Assembly: GCF_000341285.1 (NCBI RefSeq)
Contig: NW_005178455.1
Location: 79,274-143,273, forward strand
Source: Galdieria sulphuraria
Lineage: Eukaryota > Rhodophyta > Bangiophyceae > Galdieriales > Galdieriaceae
DNA: 64,000 bases
Direction of reading: 5' to 3'
This document shows positions 11,240-21,413 of this stretch, piece after piece. The stretch's first letter is position 1, and the number at the start of each line of letters is the position of its first letter. The position numbers and the translations under genes were made by a program. A model generated the notes under the pieces. That model had not been told where the DNA came from, searched no databases, and saw nothing but the letters and a program-made list of their open reading frames with translations.

Positions 11240-12276
11240 ACTTGCTATTCTAATAGTAAAAAGTGTGTTTTAATATATCCAGATGCATAAGTGTATATAG
11301 TCAAATATGTGGGTTGCTGAGTTGTGGAAGCTTCCACGAGTTATATGCGAACTTATACATTCAAAGCTTCAGTGACAAATAGAAAGTTAGATAGTTTGAC
11401 TGTGAATGGAAAGCTTTCCTCAAAAAAGAAAACTGGTGGTTTGACGAGTTGTGAGAAAGACAAGTTGACTTGGCATAATAGACTCACTAACTTTATTTCG
11501 GTTCAACAGGGAAAGTTGTTACCTTAAAGATCATTTCATGGGTTCCTTCTCATCAGAAAAGGTTTGGTCCTTCTTGAAGTAACAAGTTTCTGGAGGGCGA
11601 CCGTTTCAAGGACGGCAACCTTGATAGACTCCCATTCATCCTTTGATGAAAGAACCCAGAAGAAATCATTCACTTTGTTCGTAATTCGGAAGAGCTGAGA
11701 GCTTTTATAATGGAAAAGACAAACTAACACTTTCAAAATGGAATAATGAGCTTTCAACAAAGTTGTGAAATTATCTTGCCTCATAGTGGAAGGTTTATAG
11801 TACTGTGTCGTCTCTATACTGGCTGCATAAACTGATGTCGAAAATGCTATTCTATTATGTATAACAAGGATGCCTTTTGATCGTTGGAGCCAGGATCAAT
11901 GCGAGACTGTCACTCTTATCTCCAAGGTATATGTGAGAATTTCTTAAAAATTTGTTCTTTCAATCACTTCATGGAGATGAACAGTCAAACCATGGAAAGG
12001 TCGGACTGGGATTTCTTCTAAAATATGAATTCGAAAACAAGTGCAAAAGGTTATGAAAGCTCATGAGGATTGAATGAGTAAGAAACAGCAAAACGTAAAA
12101 TGTGGAATAGCTATAAATAAATATGGAAATGATCTGTAGACAGTTGAGAAAGAAGGTCCATAAACGATATCTTATCCGACCGATCTTCGAGACAGCGCAA
12201 ATCTTGTCTTCAACAATTGGCAAGAAATTGTTTCTGCTTCTGAATTTTGCAAAAACGTGTCTTTTACAGGCTTCAA
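11240..12276. other. About 1 kb without a supported gene
   Basis: Small frames exist: plus 11347-11526 (about 60 residues from an ATG, basic) and minus 11784-11536 (82 residues, ATG start). Neither matches a domain I know, and no splice arrangement joining them to others is convincing. Base composition is similar to intergenic DNA nearby. A small or fast-evolving gene, or a non-coding RNA, cannot be excluded. Confidence 0.4.
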
Positions 12277-13140
12277 TTAGCCAAATGAAAACGCTACATT
12301 TTCGTTTTCATGCATAGCTTCATAAACTTTCTTAATTTCTTCCAAACTATATACCTTTGTCCGTATTCCTACACGATACTGAAAACCAAACTCATCTGTA
12401 ACAATATTCTTTTCGTTTAAAGGTCTCTTCAGATTACTTTCTACAAGTTGCTTTACATTTTTGACAACTTCGAGTTGGTTTACTATAACAACAAATTCGT
12501 AGTCACAAGGAAAATCGTTATAATTGCCTTTTTCTTGTGATTTCGTCACAACAGAACCAATCAAAAGTTCTTCTGATGGAACATACTTCCGTTCTTGTTC
12601 TTTCAAACGTTCTCGTACAGTTCTGACCAATTCATTTTCCTTATCTGTCACAAATTCCTTTCCTGTCACGTGTCTTGTTTGTATTTCTTCATCTGAGAGA
12701 ATTGAAGAGCGTCGTACTTTATTGAGAAACTTCAACTTTTCTGGAAAAGAGCCACCCTGTTTCCATTTTTCTAACTGCTTCAAGTCCAGCGTAGAAATCA
12801 AGTTCTTCCATTCTTGTGACTGTCTCGGAACCTCGCTATTTTCCGAGTCTACAGCCTGCGTGATAACATATTTCTTACCAATTTCTTCAGGAGATAAATG
12901 AACATTGGCCCATTGCACAGAAAACTTCGTTTTCTTATTCTCACCACTGGTGGTCAAATCTCTTTCTCTTTTTCTTCTTGTACTTTTCCTCTTATATGAA
13001 CCAGCTGCGTTCTTCTTGGATGAAATACATCGAATGTTTAAAAACAACGTACGGTAGAAACAAGGTTTGCAACTAAGAACACTTCGCATTCCTTTCGTGT
13101 TTTTATTTTCGAGCCAGTTTGCAATAGAAATATAAGCCAT
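12277..13140 (-). CDS. Unknown, Lys/Glu-rich protein, possibly mitochondrial
   Basis: Single-exon frame of 287 residues with an ATG start. Residues 1-45 lack acidic residues except one and contain Arg, Ser and hydrophobic residues, resembling a mitochondrial presequence. Residues 45-65 are strongly basic. The centre and C-terminus are charged and probably alpha/beta, ending in the pattern YRVGIRTKVYSLEEIKKVYEAM. I do not recognise a family. No cysteine motif or membrane segment is seen. Confidence 0.6.
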   Translation of the reverse strand: MAYISIANWLENKNTKGMRSVLSCKPCFYRTLFLNIRCISSKKNAAGSYKRKSTRRKRERDLTTSGENKKTKFSVQWANVHLSPEEIGKKYVITQAVDSENSEVPRQSQEWKNLISTLDLKQLEKWKQGGSFPEKLKFLNKVRRSSILSDEEIQTRHVTGKEFVTDKENELVRTVRERLKEQERKYVPSEELLIGSVVTKSQEKGNYNDFPCDYEFVVIVNQLEVVKNVKQLVESNLKRPLNEKNIVTDEFGFQYRVGIRTKVYSLEEIKKVYEAMHENENVAFSFG

Positions 13141-13400
13141 TCCTCCAATTTTCTACGACTTCTGAATTCACAATAGAGAAGAAAGCCAATCTCAGATGAG
13201 TATTATTTACCACAAAATGATGAAAATACAAAAGGGTTTATGGGCTCCTACCACTGAGGCGTTTGTTTCAAGTAACTCATTCAAATTTTTGTACAACAAG
13301 TTCGTAAAGTGCAAACACAACAACGACAACATATGTTACCGAGTAACCTATTCTGTAAAGTATTTCAAGGTTGGTAACCTGGCATCTTGAATAACCACGT

Positions 13401-14166
13401 ATGAACCAGGAACAGTCTCTCCAGGTTAGGAGTACCTCAAAAAAGGATGATGAGAACAAGTTACCTTGGAGACTCGGAGGTTGGTTGCCATTTTTATCTT
13501 TTCATTTCTTTATTGAGAAAACGCAATAGAATTATTATCCCCGAGGAAACAGTTTGACAGAATCCAGCCGAAAAGTAGAGCGCCTTCAGAAGACGCGCTT
13601 TGTATATGTGGAACAGGTATATTAGCCATAAATATGTGTTTCGTATTTGAATGTCTCTTTATCAAGGAAGAGTATATAAAAGATGCTGTCGTCCTTTCCA
13701 CATCGGAGAATCAGAACCAAGAACTGCTTTGGAACTTCTTCGCGCCAGATTTTCTGCTTTTGCATATAGATTGTCTAAGTATATAATGGGAACGACGCAT
13801 ATATCCAATGAAGACTGGACATCTGATCGTCTGGCTTGGGAAAACTCTATTTTAGAGTTTTGTGATCAGTATAGTTTCATTTCCTTGGATATTTTGGAAA
13901 ACAAAGTAGCTGGACCTGATCTGACATATATTTTGTTCCGGTTGGTCTTTTTGGAAATGGATATACCTAAAAATGAATGTCTTGTGTGTAGTGCCAATCT
14001 AGTAGAAAAAGGAGAAGCTTTGAATTTTATTGAAAGGAGTAAATTCATCAAGGATAGAAACCGGTGAGAATAGAAACCTTTTGTCAAAGTTGCTTTTCAT
14101 AGAAACTTTTACATCAGATGGTACTATCAATCGGGACGTTTGGTCGATATTGAGCGTGGTTTTTAG
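13401..14166 (+). CDS. YchJ-like protein (UPF0225, SEC-C motif)
   Basis: Four exons, 13401-13479, 13530-13616, 13667-14063 and 14118-14166, give 203 residues with introns of 50, 50 and 54 bp. The second and third exons join to give CICGTGRVYKRCCRPFHIG, the zinc-binding SEC-C signature of bacterial YchJ (CPCGSG..Y..CC..FH.G). The next block, P.TALELLRARFSAFAY, also matches YchJ, and the last exon supplies the C-terminal WYYQSG of the family. The frame carries a 45-residue charged N-terminal extension. The function of YchJ is not established; SEC-C motifs bind zinc and often mediate protein contacts. The spliced model is an inference from the conserved motif, but every phase agrees. Confidence 0.83.
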
Positions 14167-14501
14167 TAGCTGTAGAATTATTCAAATATGGCTACCAGAA
14201 TATCTCTGATGGTGCTATTATTATCATTATTATTATTGTTATTATTTCTATTGTTACTATAAAGGCACAACATACAATTGGGTTGAATGGAATGTAATTT
14301 GATAAAACAACAATTTGTCAAGTACGGCTCTTTTGTTAGTGATCACTTTTTCTCCATTTCATCAATAAGAATATCAAACAGACAATGCAAGCAACAAGCG
14401 CTTTCAGAGAAACTTTATTATGACCACTCAACAGCATAAAAAGTATTGAGAAAACCGACTCAACGAACTTCCCACTATGTCATCAACGACACAAAGTGTC
14501 T
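14167..14501. other. Intergenic with ATT-type microsatellite
   Basis: Between the convergent ends of the YchJ-like gene and psbU. Bases 14215-14260 are an imperfect ATT/TTA repeat. No coding frame is supported. Confidence 0.6.
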
Positions 14502-15079
14502 TCAACGATATAGGCCATTGTTAAACTTGTCGACTTCCTAATATAAAAATAAGAAAAATACATCGATACTCTAGTTTTATAGAAACTTACATATTCTGGA
14601 GCTGGATCTAAAGCAACAAAACGATCCTCATACTTTTTGATAAGTTCTCTTTGATCTTCAGTCAATCCCTTTATATTATAGAGATCATTGACGCTCTTGT
14701 AAGGACCATTCTTCACTATCAAAGAAGCAAGTTTTGGGTAGAAACCGGGAAACTTAGTATAGGCTCTTATATTGGCGTTGTTGATATCGACTTTGTCACC
14801 CCCACCCAAATAACCAACACCAGCATATTCTCTGGAAGCAGAAGCTGCTTGTGAAAAAAGAAACACTGTTGAAGAAATAACTCCAAGTGAAGAGAAAAGA
14901 AACTTTCGACGACTCACTGCATTTCCACTCCCTGATTGAGAACAAGTGCACAAAAGTTTCGAGGATTTGGAGGTTTCCATAAAGCGTCGACGTTGCTTCA
15001 AGACATGTCTTTGAGAAGACTCTATCTGATAACTGCGACCCTTAAGAAATGAAGACGAAACAAAGTTAAGTGAATACAT
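14502..15079 (-). CDS. PSBU: Photosystem II 12 kDa extrinsic protein PsbU, precursor
   Basis: Lumenal protein that stabilises the oxygen-evolving Mn4CaO5 cluster in cyanobacteria and red algae. Exons 15079-14591 and 14537-14502 are joined by a 53 bp intron; the second exon encodes only EVDKFNNGLYR. The mature part carries the paired helix-hairpin-helix pattern VDINNANIRAYTKFPGFYP and GPYKSVNDLYNIKGLT. The precursor is bipartite: a basic Ser-rich plastid transit region, then SRRKFLFSSLG, a twin-arginine motif, a hydrophobic run and AxA-type cleavage near SASA. The first ATG in frame is at 15079. An alternative has a start near 15174 and an intron beginning GTAAGT at 15118, so the transit peptide is uncertain. 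Confidence 0.92.
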
Positions 15080-15300
15080 CAGACCAGTAGGCAATCCACA
15101 CGAGACTCGGTCACTTACAATCTCCACAAAATCCAAAATGCAGATGAGTGGAGGAGGGAAATTGCAGCCTTTTGTTCTATCATCACCAACTCCAATAATC
15201 AAAAAGGCAACATAGTTACAACTATCAATTCATTCAGTTTACATCTAGGGTATATAAAATGACGTAGATCTAAACAAATTATTTCAAACATGTAACAGAA

Positions 15301-16689
15301 TCATTCATTTCTTCTATATGAAGTAAATGGTGTCCTTCTAACTGAATGCATACTGGGAATCCTAAGAGAATCTGCCAGTCTTTTGGCTGCAGGTGACAAT
15401 GCAACGTTTCTTGAAAAACTGGTAGATACTGAAGCTGGTGTTTGAATATGCCTCTTGTCTTGCATCTTTCTCTTCTTTCCGGTTAATTTCTTTTCCAAAT
15501 GAAGAGCAGCTCGTTCACGACTGTCCATATTAGGAATATGAAAATTGGAATGGCTATTGTCAGACTGAGGTTGCTTCTTATTATGCGATGCAGCCAGCAA
15601 CTCATCTTGTATCCCTTCCTCATCATCATCTTCTACCAACTGAGGAGTTGCAGCTATCTGTCCCCAAGTAATGAAAGGCGAGTTGGGAATATTTCGAGGT
15701 GATAAAATAGGTGAGGTTGGCACAAAAGCGTTCAACTCTTCTGCAGTATCCAAATGGTGATTGAAAAAGTCTTCGTCTATTCTTTCATATTTGCAATTCT
15801 CATCTGCTGTCGACAAGAGTCGATGACGTTGTCCCAATCTCTTCAAAATACGAATTTCTTCTTCTTTGAGATCGACACTGGAGCTTTGACTCTCTGTGTC
15901 TCCAGTTTTCACTCGAAAAGACTCAGCTAATAAAAAGGGCAAACTTTTAAAGCGGGTATTGTCTCGCTTAATTTCTTTTCGTTCCTCCACAAACTTCCGT
16001 AGTTGGAGTTCTTGTTCAGTTAGAGGTGCTTCAGATGGGCAAAAGAAGAGACTATTCCTTTCTCTAAAAGGCCAAAAATGCAGTCTCTTTGGCCTTGTAT
16101 CCCCGAGAGCAGTCAATTCTCCTGTCTGTCCTATAGCAACTAGTTGCTTCGAATCTTTTAATATTGCCTTTTCACGTAAACTCAAAGTGTTATCCGGAAC
16201 ACAGTCTTCCGAAAGTAATAAATTCCTTTTTCTCTTCTGTTCTTCTTCTTGTTTCACTAATAATTCGAACGAATAGTTGTCTTCACTCGTATAGTTGCGG
16301 AAAAAACTTTCCAGCGGTCGACTATAGTTGGTAGAAACTCCTTCACTTTGCAAAGTCGTCGTTCCGTGACTTGCGAAACTTTGTGGTGTACAGAGTGTCG
16401 AAAACGAATCTTGTGCTCGACTAAGCCAATTTATCTTATACGAACTCGATAAAAAGTCAACATTTTCACTTGCTTCGGGTAGTTGTCCCCTCTCCTCCAA
16501 CGCCGCTAGTTTTCGTCTCAGTTTTGGAAGGTCAGGAAAGTAGCTATCGACGATGACTTTGTTTAATATATCTACATATTCTTCTTCGGAACATATCTTT
16601 TTGTTACTATTTGGATAGCTGTTACGTGCAATGTCCTTTTTCCTATCGGATGATGACGCACAACTCATGAACGATCCAATTCCATCCAC
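15301..16689 (-). CDS. ESS2: ESS2/DGCR14 spliceosome-associated nuclear protein
   Basis: Single exon, 462 residues. The N-terminal block EEEYVDILNKVIVDSYFPDL followed by KLRRKLAALEERG is the Es2 family start. Further on come the family motif PFITWGQIAATP and a C-terminal LSPAAKRLADSL element. ESS2 proteins are found with the C-complex spliceosome and affect splice-site use; the action is nuclear. Most of the centre is charged, low-complexity and probably disordered. It sits between psbU and psbO. Confidence 0.9.
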   Translation of the reverse strand: MDGIGSFMSCASSSDRKKDIARNSYPNSNKKICSEEEYVDILNKVIVDSYFPDLPKLRRKLAALEERGQLPEASENVDFLSSSYKINWLSRAQDSFSTLCTPQSFASHGTTTLQSEGVSTNYSRPLESFFRNYTSEDNYSFELLVKQEEEQKRKRNLLLSEDCVPDNTLSLREKAILKDSKQLVAIGQTGELTALGDTRPKRLHFWPFRERNSLFFCPSEAPLTEQELQLRKFVEERKEIKRDNTRFKSLPFLLAESFRVKTGDTESQSSSVDLKEEEIRILKRLGQRHRLLSTADENCKYERIDEDFFNHHLDTAEELNAFVPTSPILSPRNIPNSPFITWGQIAATPQLVEDDDEEGIQDELLAASHNKKQPQSDNSHSNFHIPNMDSRERAALHLEKKLTGKKRKMQDKRHIQTPASVSTSFSRNVALSPAAKRLADSLRIPSMHSVRRTPFTSYRRNE

Positions 16690-17010
16690 ATGAAAGGAAT
16701 GAATGAATGTTGATCATCCTCATAATAATAATAATAATAATGACCATTGCCTTGAGAAGGCATCCCTTGCAACATGTTGTTTGGTTTGTTTCCACAACAT
16801 ACCTGCTATCAAGATATAAGTACCCAACAAATTTCCAAAACTTTCACAAAAACCTTTGAAAGTATGTGATATTTCACTCATTAAGGTTCCTTGATGAGTA
16901 GCCTACTATCGCAGAGTCCCAACCACTGAATGGGAAGCGTTACGATTCAGCCATAGACGCAATCTCCTTTGTGGCTCATTCTCATCTTCTTTGGAAATCA
17001 TCCGAAAGCT
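16690..17010. other. Divergent intergenic region between ESS2 and psbO
   Basis: 321 bp between two start codons on opposite strands, so it must hold both promoters. It contains an AAT trinucleotide repeat at 16722-16741. No canonical light-response element can be assigned by eye. Confidence 0.5.
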
Positions 17011-18136
17011 ATGTTTACTTTTATTCCAAACACTTCATTGCAGCAGTTATTTTCTTCTACTCTTTGTCCCAAGAAAAAGCATCGTTCTTCGTTAGGTTTT
17101 CACTATTCTCGTGCTCAAACTGGTAAGAACAACATTTCAATAGATTATTTCCTGTTTTATTCTTTATTGAATTTGACTAGCAAAGGCTTCTCTTCAACCA
17201 CTCTTATGGGAACGTTGCAAGAAAGATATTGCCAAAGTACAGCAACTATTTCAGAGTCTCCCCATCGATGGTCAACGTACTATGCACACTGCTCTCGCTC
17301 TTGCACTTGCTTTTACTCTATGTATGCCAACAACAAGCCTTGCTTTAACAAGATCAGATATTAGATCCCTCACATATGATCAAGTAAAAGGTACAGGTAT
17401 TGCTAGTCGATGTCCAGAAGTGGATACTGCAAAGGGTATCATCAAGTTGGATAAGAACAAAAAATACAAATTGGTGGACCTGTGCCTGGAACCCAAAAGT
17501 TTCCAAGTCGAAGAAGAATATGTCACCAAAAGAGGTAAAGGAGAGTCTCGTCGCGAGTTTGTGGACGCAAAACTGGTTACCAGGGCGACCTACACTTTGT
17601 CTAATATTGAAGGAACGTTGAATTTTGAAGATAACGACTTGGTATTTCGTGAACGAGATGGTTTGGATTATGCAGCTTGTACGGTTCAATTGCCTGGTGG
17701 AGAACGTGTTCCTTTTCTGTTTTCTATCAAGAAATTGGTCGCCAAAGCTGCCAACGTTGATCAAGGCATTAATACTGCAACCGAATTTGGTGGTCAATTC
17801 AAAGTAACTGGATATCGTACTGGACTATTCTTGGATCCCAAAGGTCGAGGAGGAACTTCGGGTTATGACATGGCTGTTGCTCTACCAGCAAGGGAAGCGG
17901 ATGGAGCAGAAGGCCAAGATGACTTGTTGAGAGAAAATAACAAAACATTCGATGTTACAGATGGTTCAATAGAAATGGCTGTAAACAAGCTGGATCCAAC
18001 TAGTGGTGAAATTGCAGGCGTTTTCGTTTCTGAACAACTTTCCGATACGGATATGGGAGCCAAGGATCCTAAAAAATTACTATTGAAAGGTATCTTTTAT
18101 GCTCGCGTAGTGGAAGATGATACCGCAGCTGAATAG
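17011..18136 (+). CDS. PSBO: Photosystem II manganese-stabilising protein PsbO, precursor
   Basis: Exons 17011-17122 and 17181-18136 are joined by a 58 bp intron and give 355 residues. The mature protein begins near LTRSDIRSL and contains LTYDQVKGTGIASRCPEV and later GQFKVTGYRTGLFLDPKGRGG, typical of PsbO, the 33 kDa lumenal protein of the oxygen-evolving complex. The precursor is bipartite: a transit peptide that starts MFTF and is rich in Ser, Lys and Arg, then a Sec-type lumenal signal with an uninterrupted hydrophobic stretch (ALALALAFTL) and cleavage after SLA. There is no twin-arginine, unlike the PsbU precursor nearby. Splicing is required to place both targeting parts in one frame. 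Confidence 0.96.
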
Positions 18137-18198
18137 TTGTGGAACTATTTCCATCTGTTTCAGGGTTTCTTCTTCGTCAGTTGATGATAAATAGTTGT

Positions 18199-19240
18199 TC
18201 ATGATGGAGACTTTGTATCGCAAACTATCCAACTTTGAAAAGTTTCCAATGATATTACAAAGCCACTTGCATTGCGGTGTCCTCCACCTTTAAAGTATTC
18301 GGATATTCGTGTAGTATCCCAATCACCAATTGAACGAAGACTCACTTTTAGTTTATTCTCAATAGGATATACTACTGCAGCTACTGGAAGAAGAGAGCAT
18401 TTTTCGCTTTCTTTAGCCAACACATTTCCAAGTTCACTCCGCAATCGAGCCATATGACTATCCACCATAACAGCCAAAAATTTATGTTCTGGCAAAGGTT
18501 CAATAACAAAAGTGTTTTGAAGCTCTTTAAGAATCATCTTTTCATTCTCTTCTATAGCAAGTTTACCTAAAGACACGAGATCATCTACCGTCAGATGGAC
18601 AAGTTCCTCGAATACTTGTGGATTGCTATTCACGTCATATTCTATCAGTTGCTGAGACAATCCACTGACAATTTCCTTTTCAACTTCATTTTTGAGTGAT
18701 AAAATATCATAAAATACTTCTCACCTTGCTTCCTTGTTCCTTCCACAACCACAAATCGGCATCTTGTACAGCTCTAAGAATAGGAAGAAAATGGGTTTCC
18801 GCCAACTGCAAATCTATCAAGTCTTGTTGAAAGAAATGTCTTGAAAGGTTCGAAAAGTAGTTCCAAGCCAAGCCACAAGCGGAACGTTGATCATCCAAAT
18901 ACAGCTCTATTTGATAGGAAGACCACTGGTCGGGGTTTGTTTGCAAATAGGAAATAGCTGTTTTGTGATGATCGATAATAACAGTATGCGTGTTCTTTGC
19001 CAGTTCTTCCACTAAACCGTTTCCTATATAGTCCAAAAGAAATACGGTGTCCACGTGTTCTAGAGCTTTGGGTTCCAAGGAGTATGCTTCATAAGTTTTA
19101 TGAGGAATAAAACGAACGTTTGCTGAATACTTTTTGAAAAACAAATATGCACAAGTTGCAGCAAATATTCCGTCGTTGCAAGGATAGTGATAAAATACCC
19201 AAACTTGACGTGGAAGTGATTGCCAAAACGAAGAAGACAT
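18199..19240 (-). CDS. DHH/DHHA1-family phosphoesterase
   Basis: Exons 19240-18725 and 18675-18199 with a 49 bp intron give 330 residues. Motifs: YHYPCNDG (motif I, metal-binding Asp), LLDYIGN, then IIDHHKTA containing the name-giving DHH, and a C-terminal DHHA1 substrate-binding motif GGGHRNASGF. Family members hydrolyse phosphodiester bonds in short RNAs (NrnA/NrnB), cyclic dinucleotides or pApA. The fold is clear, the substrate is not. The ATG at 19240 was preferred because an upstream start would run into the divergent DCAF4-like gene. No targeting peptide is evident. Confidence 0.85.
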
Positions 19241-19359
19241 GAACAAACACACAAAATCTATTCGGAACTTTGAGTTTATCGTACATATTTTATTCTCATT
19301 TTGGTTCGATACTTTTGTGTATACATACATACGCGTTGAAACCATTTCGAGAAATTTTT

Positions 19360-20655
19360 ATGATTGCTCGACCATCGTTGCCTGGCTTTTATTATGATCC
19401 TCAAACAGACCGATATTATCGAAGGACAAGAGAGTTATTAGTGGATCAACAACCACAAGATCACTTTTATGAAGAAACATATACGAAGAGGAATACAAGA
19501 AGAACCAGTATTTTAGAACATCTGAAGAGAAGAGAAAACAATGCACTGCCTAGACTCAGTTGTGCACAAACTTGTCAAAGTTTCTTACACTATTTCCCAA
19601 TATCTCAAGCGAAACAAGAGAAACTGGAAAGTCGTTCATTGTTGCCTCGGTTCTTTGACTTTGATACTTGTTCGAATAGTGGAGTAAGAGTTTGTATGCT
19701 TTCCACTGACCCTGGCTCTTTTGGTGTCACACAAATATCTTTCGACGCTACTACAGGTGTTCAATTTAAGAGATTTTTTTATATTGATTATGGTTCCTTG
19801 CAAATAGAATTCGCACGTCATCTTCCAACGGAGGATTCTTCGACACTGTTGCTTTGTCGTAGTCTGGAATACCAAAGCTTTGTTATTGTCAACAACACGA
19901 ATACAAATGGAGCTAACTGGGTTTGTCAAAGAAAGTCAAAGCCTTGTTTCTGTTTAGAAGTAAATAGAAAGTGTAGTCCTGGAAACTCAAACATATTATT
20001 TGCTTCTGGGCACTGCGGAGGTCAAGTCCGTTTGGAGAACATTGTATCGGAACGATCGATTGACACTTGTCACAGTTGGAAACTGCATAAGAATTCTGAT
20101 ATAGTTACCTTAGATTTTATTGATAGTCATTCGTTGATTGCTGCTTCACGTTCTGGAGAAGGCTGTATATTGGATAGTCGACAAAGATTTCCTTGTTTCT
20201 CTTTTTCGTTAAACTCCAACGGCAATAGACTCGAATCCTCCATACCAGGAGCTAATCCTCTTAGTTGTAAAGCTTTGCAAGAATTTTCAGCTGTAATATT
20301 TGGGTTGGTTTCTAATCGTTTGGAGTTGTGGGATTTAAGAAAGTTATCTCAGAAGAATGTCAGCTATGATGATCATCATATGGATTATTTTCCATTACCC
20401 ATCAGTGTTTCTACTTGTTTAGACTTGGTCACTTGTGGCTCCACAGACAATCAGTTGAGAGTTTGGGACTTGAAAAAGGGAGGTTTGCCTATCTTCATGG
20501 AAACATGTCATTATTCAGCGAGTGCTTCTCCCATTTGTTGTAGTTTTCTTTCAGGTCATCCACCCGTTGGAATACTGTTTTCTAGTTTGAATTCTATCGG
20601 TGCATTGCAGAATTTTTGTAGCAAGTCCTCGCAATCTCAAGATGTTCAATATTAG
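19360..20655 (+). CDS. DCAF4-like WD40 protein (CUL4-DDB1 substrate receptor)
   Basis: Single exon of 431 residues from the ATG at 19360. The N-terminal LPGFYYDPQTDRYYRR is the signature found in DDB1- and CUL4-associated factor 4 (WDR21). Weak WD40 repeats follow: LELWDLRK and NQLRVWDLKK end with the WDxR-type dipeptide contacts that bind DDB1. The central repeats are divergent. Family role: substrate recognition for a CUL4 ubiquitin ligase. Which DCAF it is orthologous to rests on the short N-terminal motif. Confidence 0.72.
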   Translation: MIARPSLPGFYYDPQTDRYYRRTRELLVDQQPQDHFYEETYTKRNTRRTSILEHLKRRENNALPRLSCAQTCQSFLHYFPISQAKQEKLESRSLLPRFFDFDTCSNSGVRVCMLSTDPGSFGVTQISFDATTGVQFKRFFYIDYGSLQIEFARHLPTEDSSTLLLCRSLEYQSFVIVNNTNTNGANWVCQRKSKPCFCLEVNRKCSPGNSNILFASGHCGGQVRLENIVSERSIDTCHSWKLHKNSDIVTLDFIDSHSLIAASRSGEGCILDSRQRFPCFSFSLNSNGNRLESSIPGANPLSCKALQEFSAVIFGLVSNRLELWDLRKLSQKNVSYDDHHMDYFPLPISVSTCLDLVTCGSTDNQLRVWDLKKGGLPIFMETCHYSASASPICCSFLSGHPPVGILFSSLNSIGALQNFCSKSSQSQDVQY

Positions 20656-21413
20656 GGTTGATAGGTTACTATGTTGTTTTCATAGCATTGGTAGTCATGG
20701 TGGGATGGACGAAGGTTACTGAGTTGTTTTATAATAGCAGTTATGAAATACATTTTGTACTTATCCTTTGGTTCCAACGAAATGGAAATGACTTGAGCAA
20801 TGGTAAGCAGTTCCAAAGTCTTTGTTTGAGTAACCTCTTTTCAAGCTTCATTTCTGAGATATGAAGTGATTCTATAGGAGTGGTTTCCCTCTCCAGTGAA
20901 GATTGTATGAATACTTTTGTCAAGCATGAGAACAAAAGAATGAAAGCAAGTTGTACGTATATCCTATTTATATCATCCTTGTTACAAGTTGTGTGTGAGA
21001 AAGCGTGAGTGAATATAGTCTTGAAACGCTACGGGTATATAACACGTTTCGTCTAACCTTTTCTTACTGTACAATAACATACTTTTGTTTCTAAATGATA
21101 GAATGTTGTTTCCTTAGAAAGACAAGAGAAACTCAAAGTCGTCGTGTCATGCTTCTTCTTCTTCGTATGTCACTTTTCCATGTCCACTTATATCCATCAT
21201 TGTCGCTTGGACAAGTTGAGAAAATCCAATGTTGAGTCTTTGTTTATGGTTTGTTGTGAAGTTTGCTTTGGTTAGGGATTGTTTTCATAACTTGTAGACT
21301 GTTCCTAGTTGTTTACTACGTGCGAGGGTTCTGCTCATCTATATACTTGCTAGGCCTAAGATATGATTTTGTTGTGGATTGCGGTAATAACCCAAAAGCA
21401 AGTGTAGAGCACT
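20656..21413. other. Gene-free stretch of about 750 bp
   Basis: Contains only a short hydrophobic frame near 20658-20864 that lacks an ATG at its start and matches no family. Likely 3' UTR, promoter and 5' leader of the neighbouring genes; an unrecognised upstream exon of the 21414 gene is possible. Confidence 0.4.

Noticed and set aside
11536-11784. Minus-strand frame of 82 residues with ATG
   Set aside because: No family, no splice link to a larger gene, and composition like non-coding DNA; left within the gene-free stretch.
15079-15202. Upstream extension of the PsbU frame beyond the ATG at 15079
   Set aside because: The extension begins with TTG and includes an apparent splice donor (GTAAGT at 15118); kept only as an alternative model.
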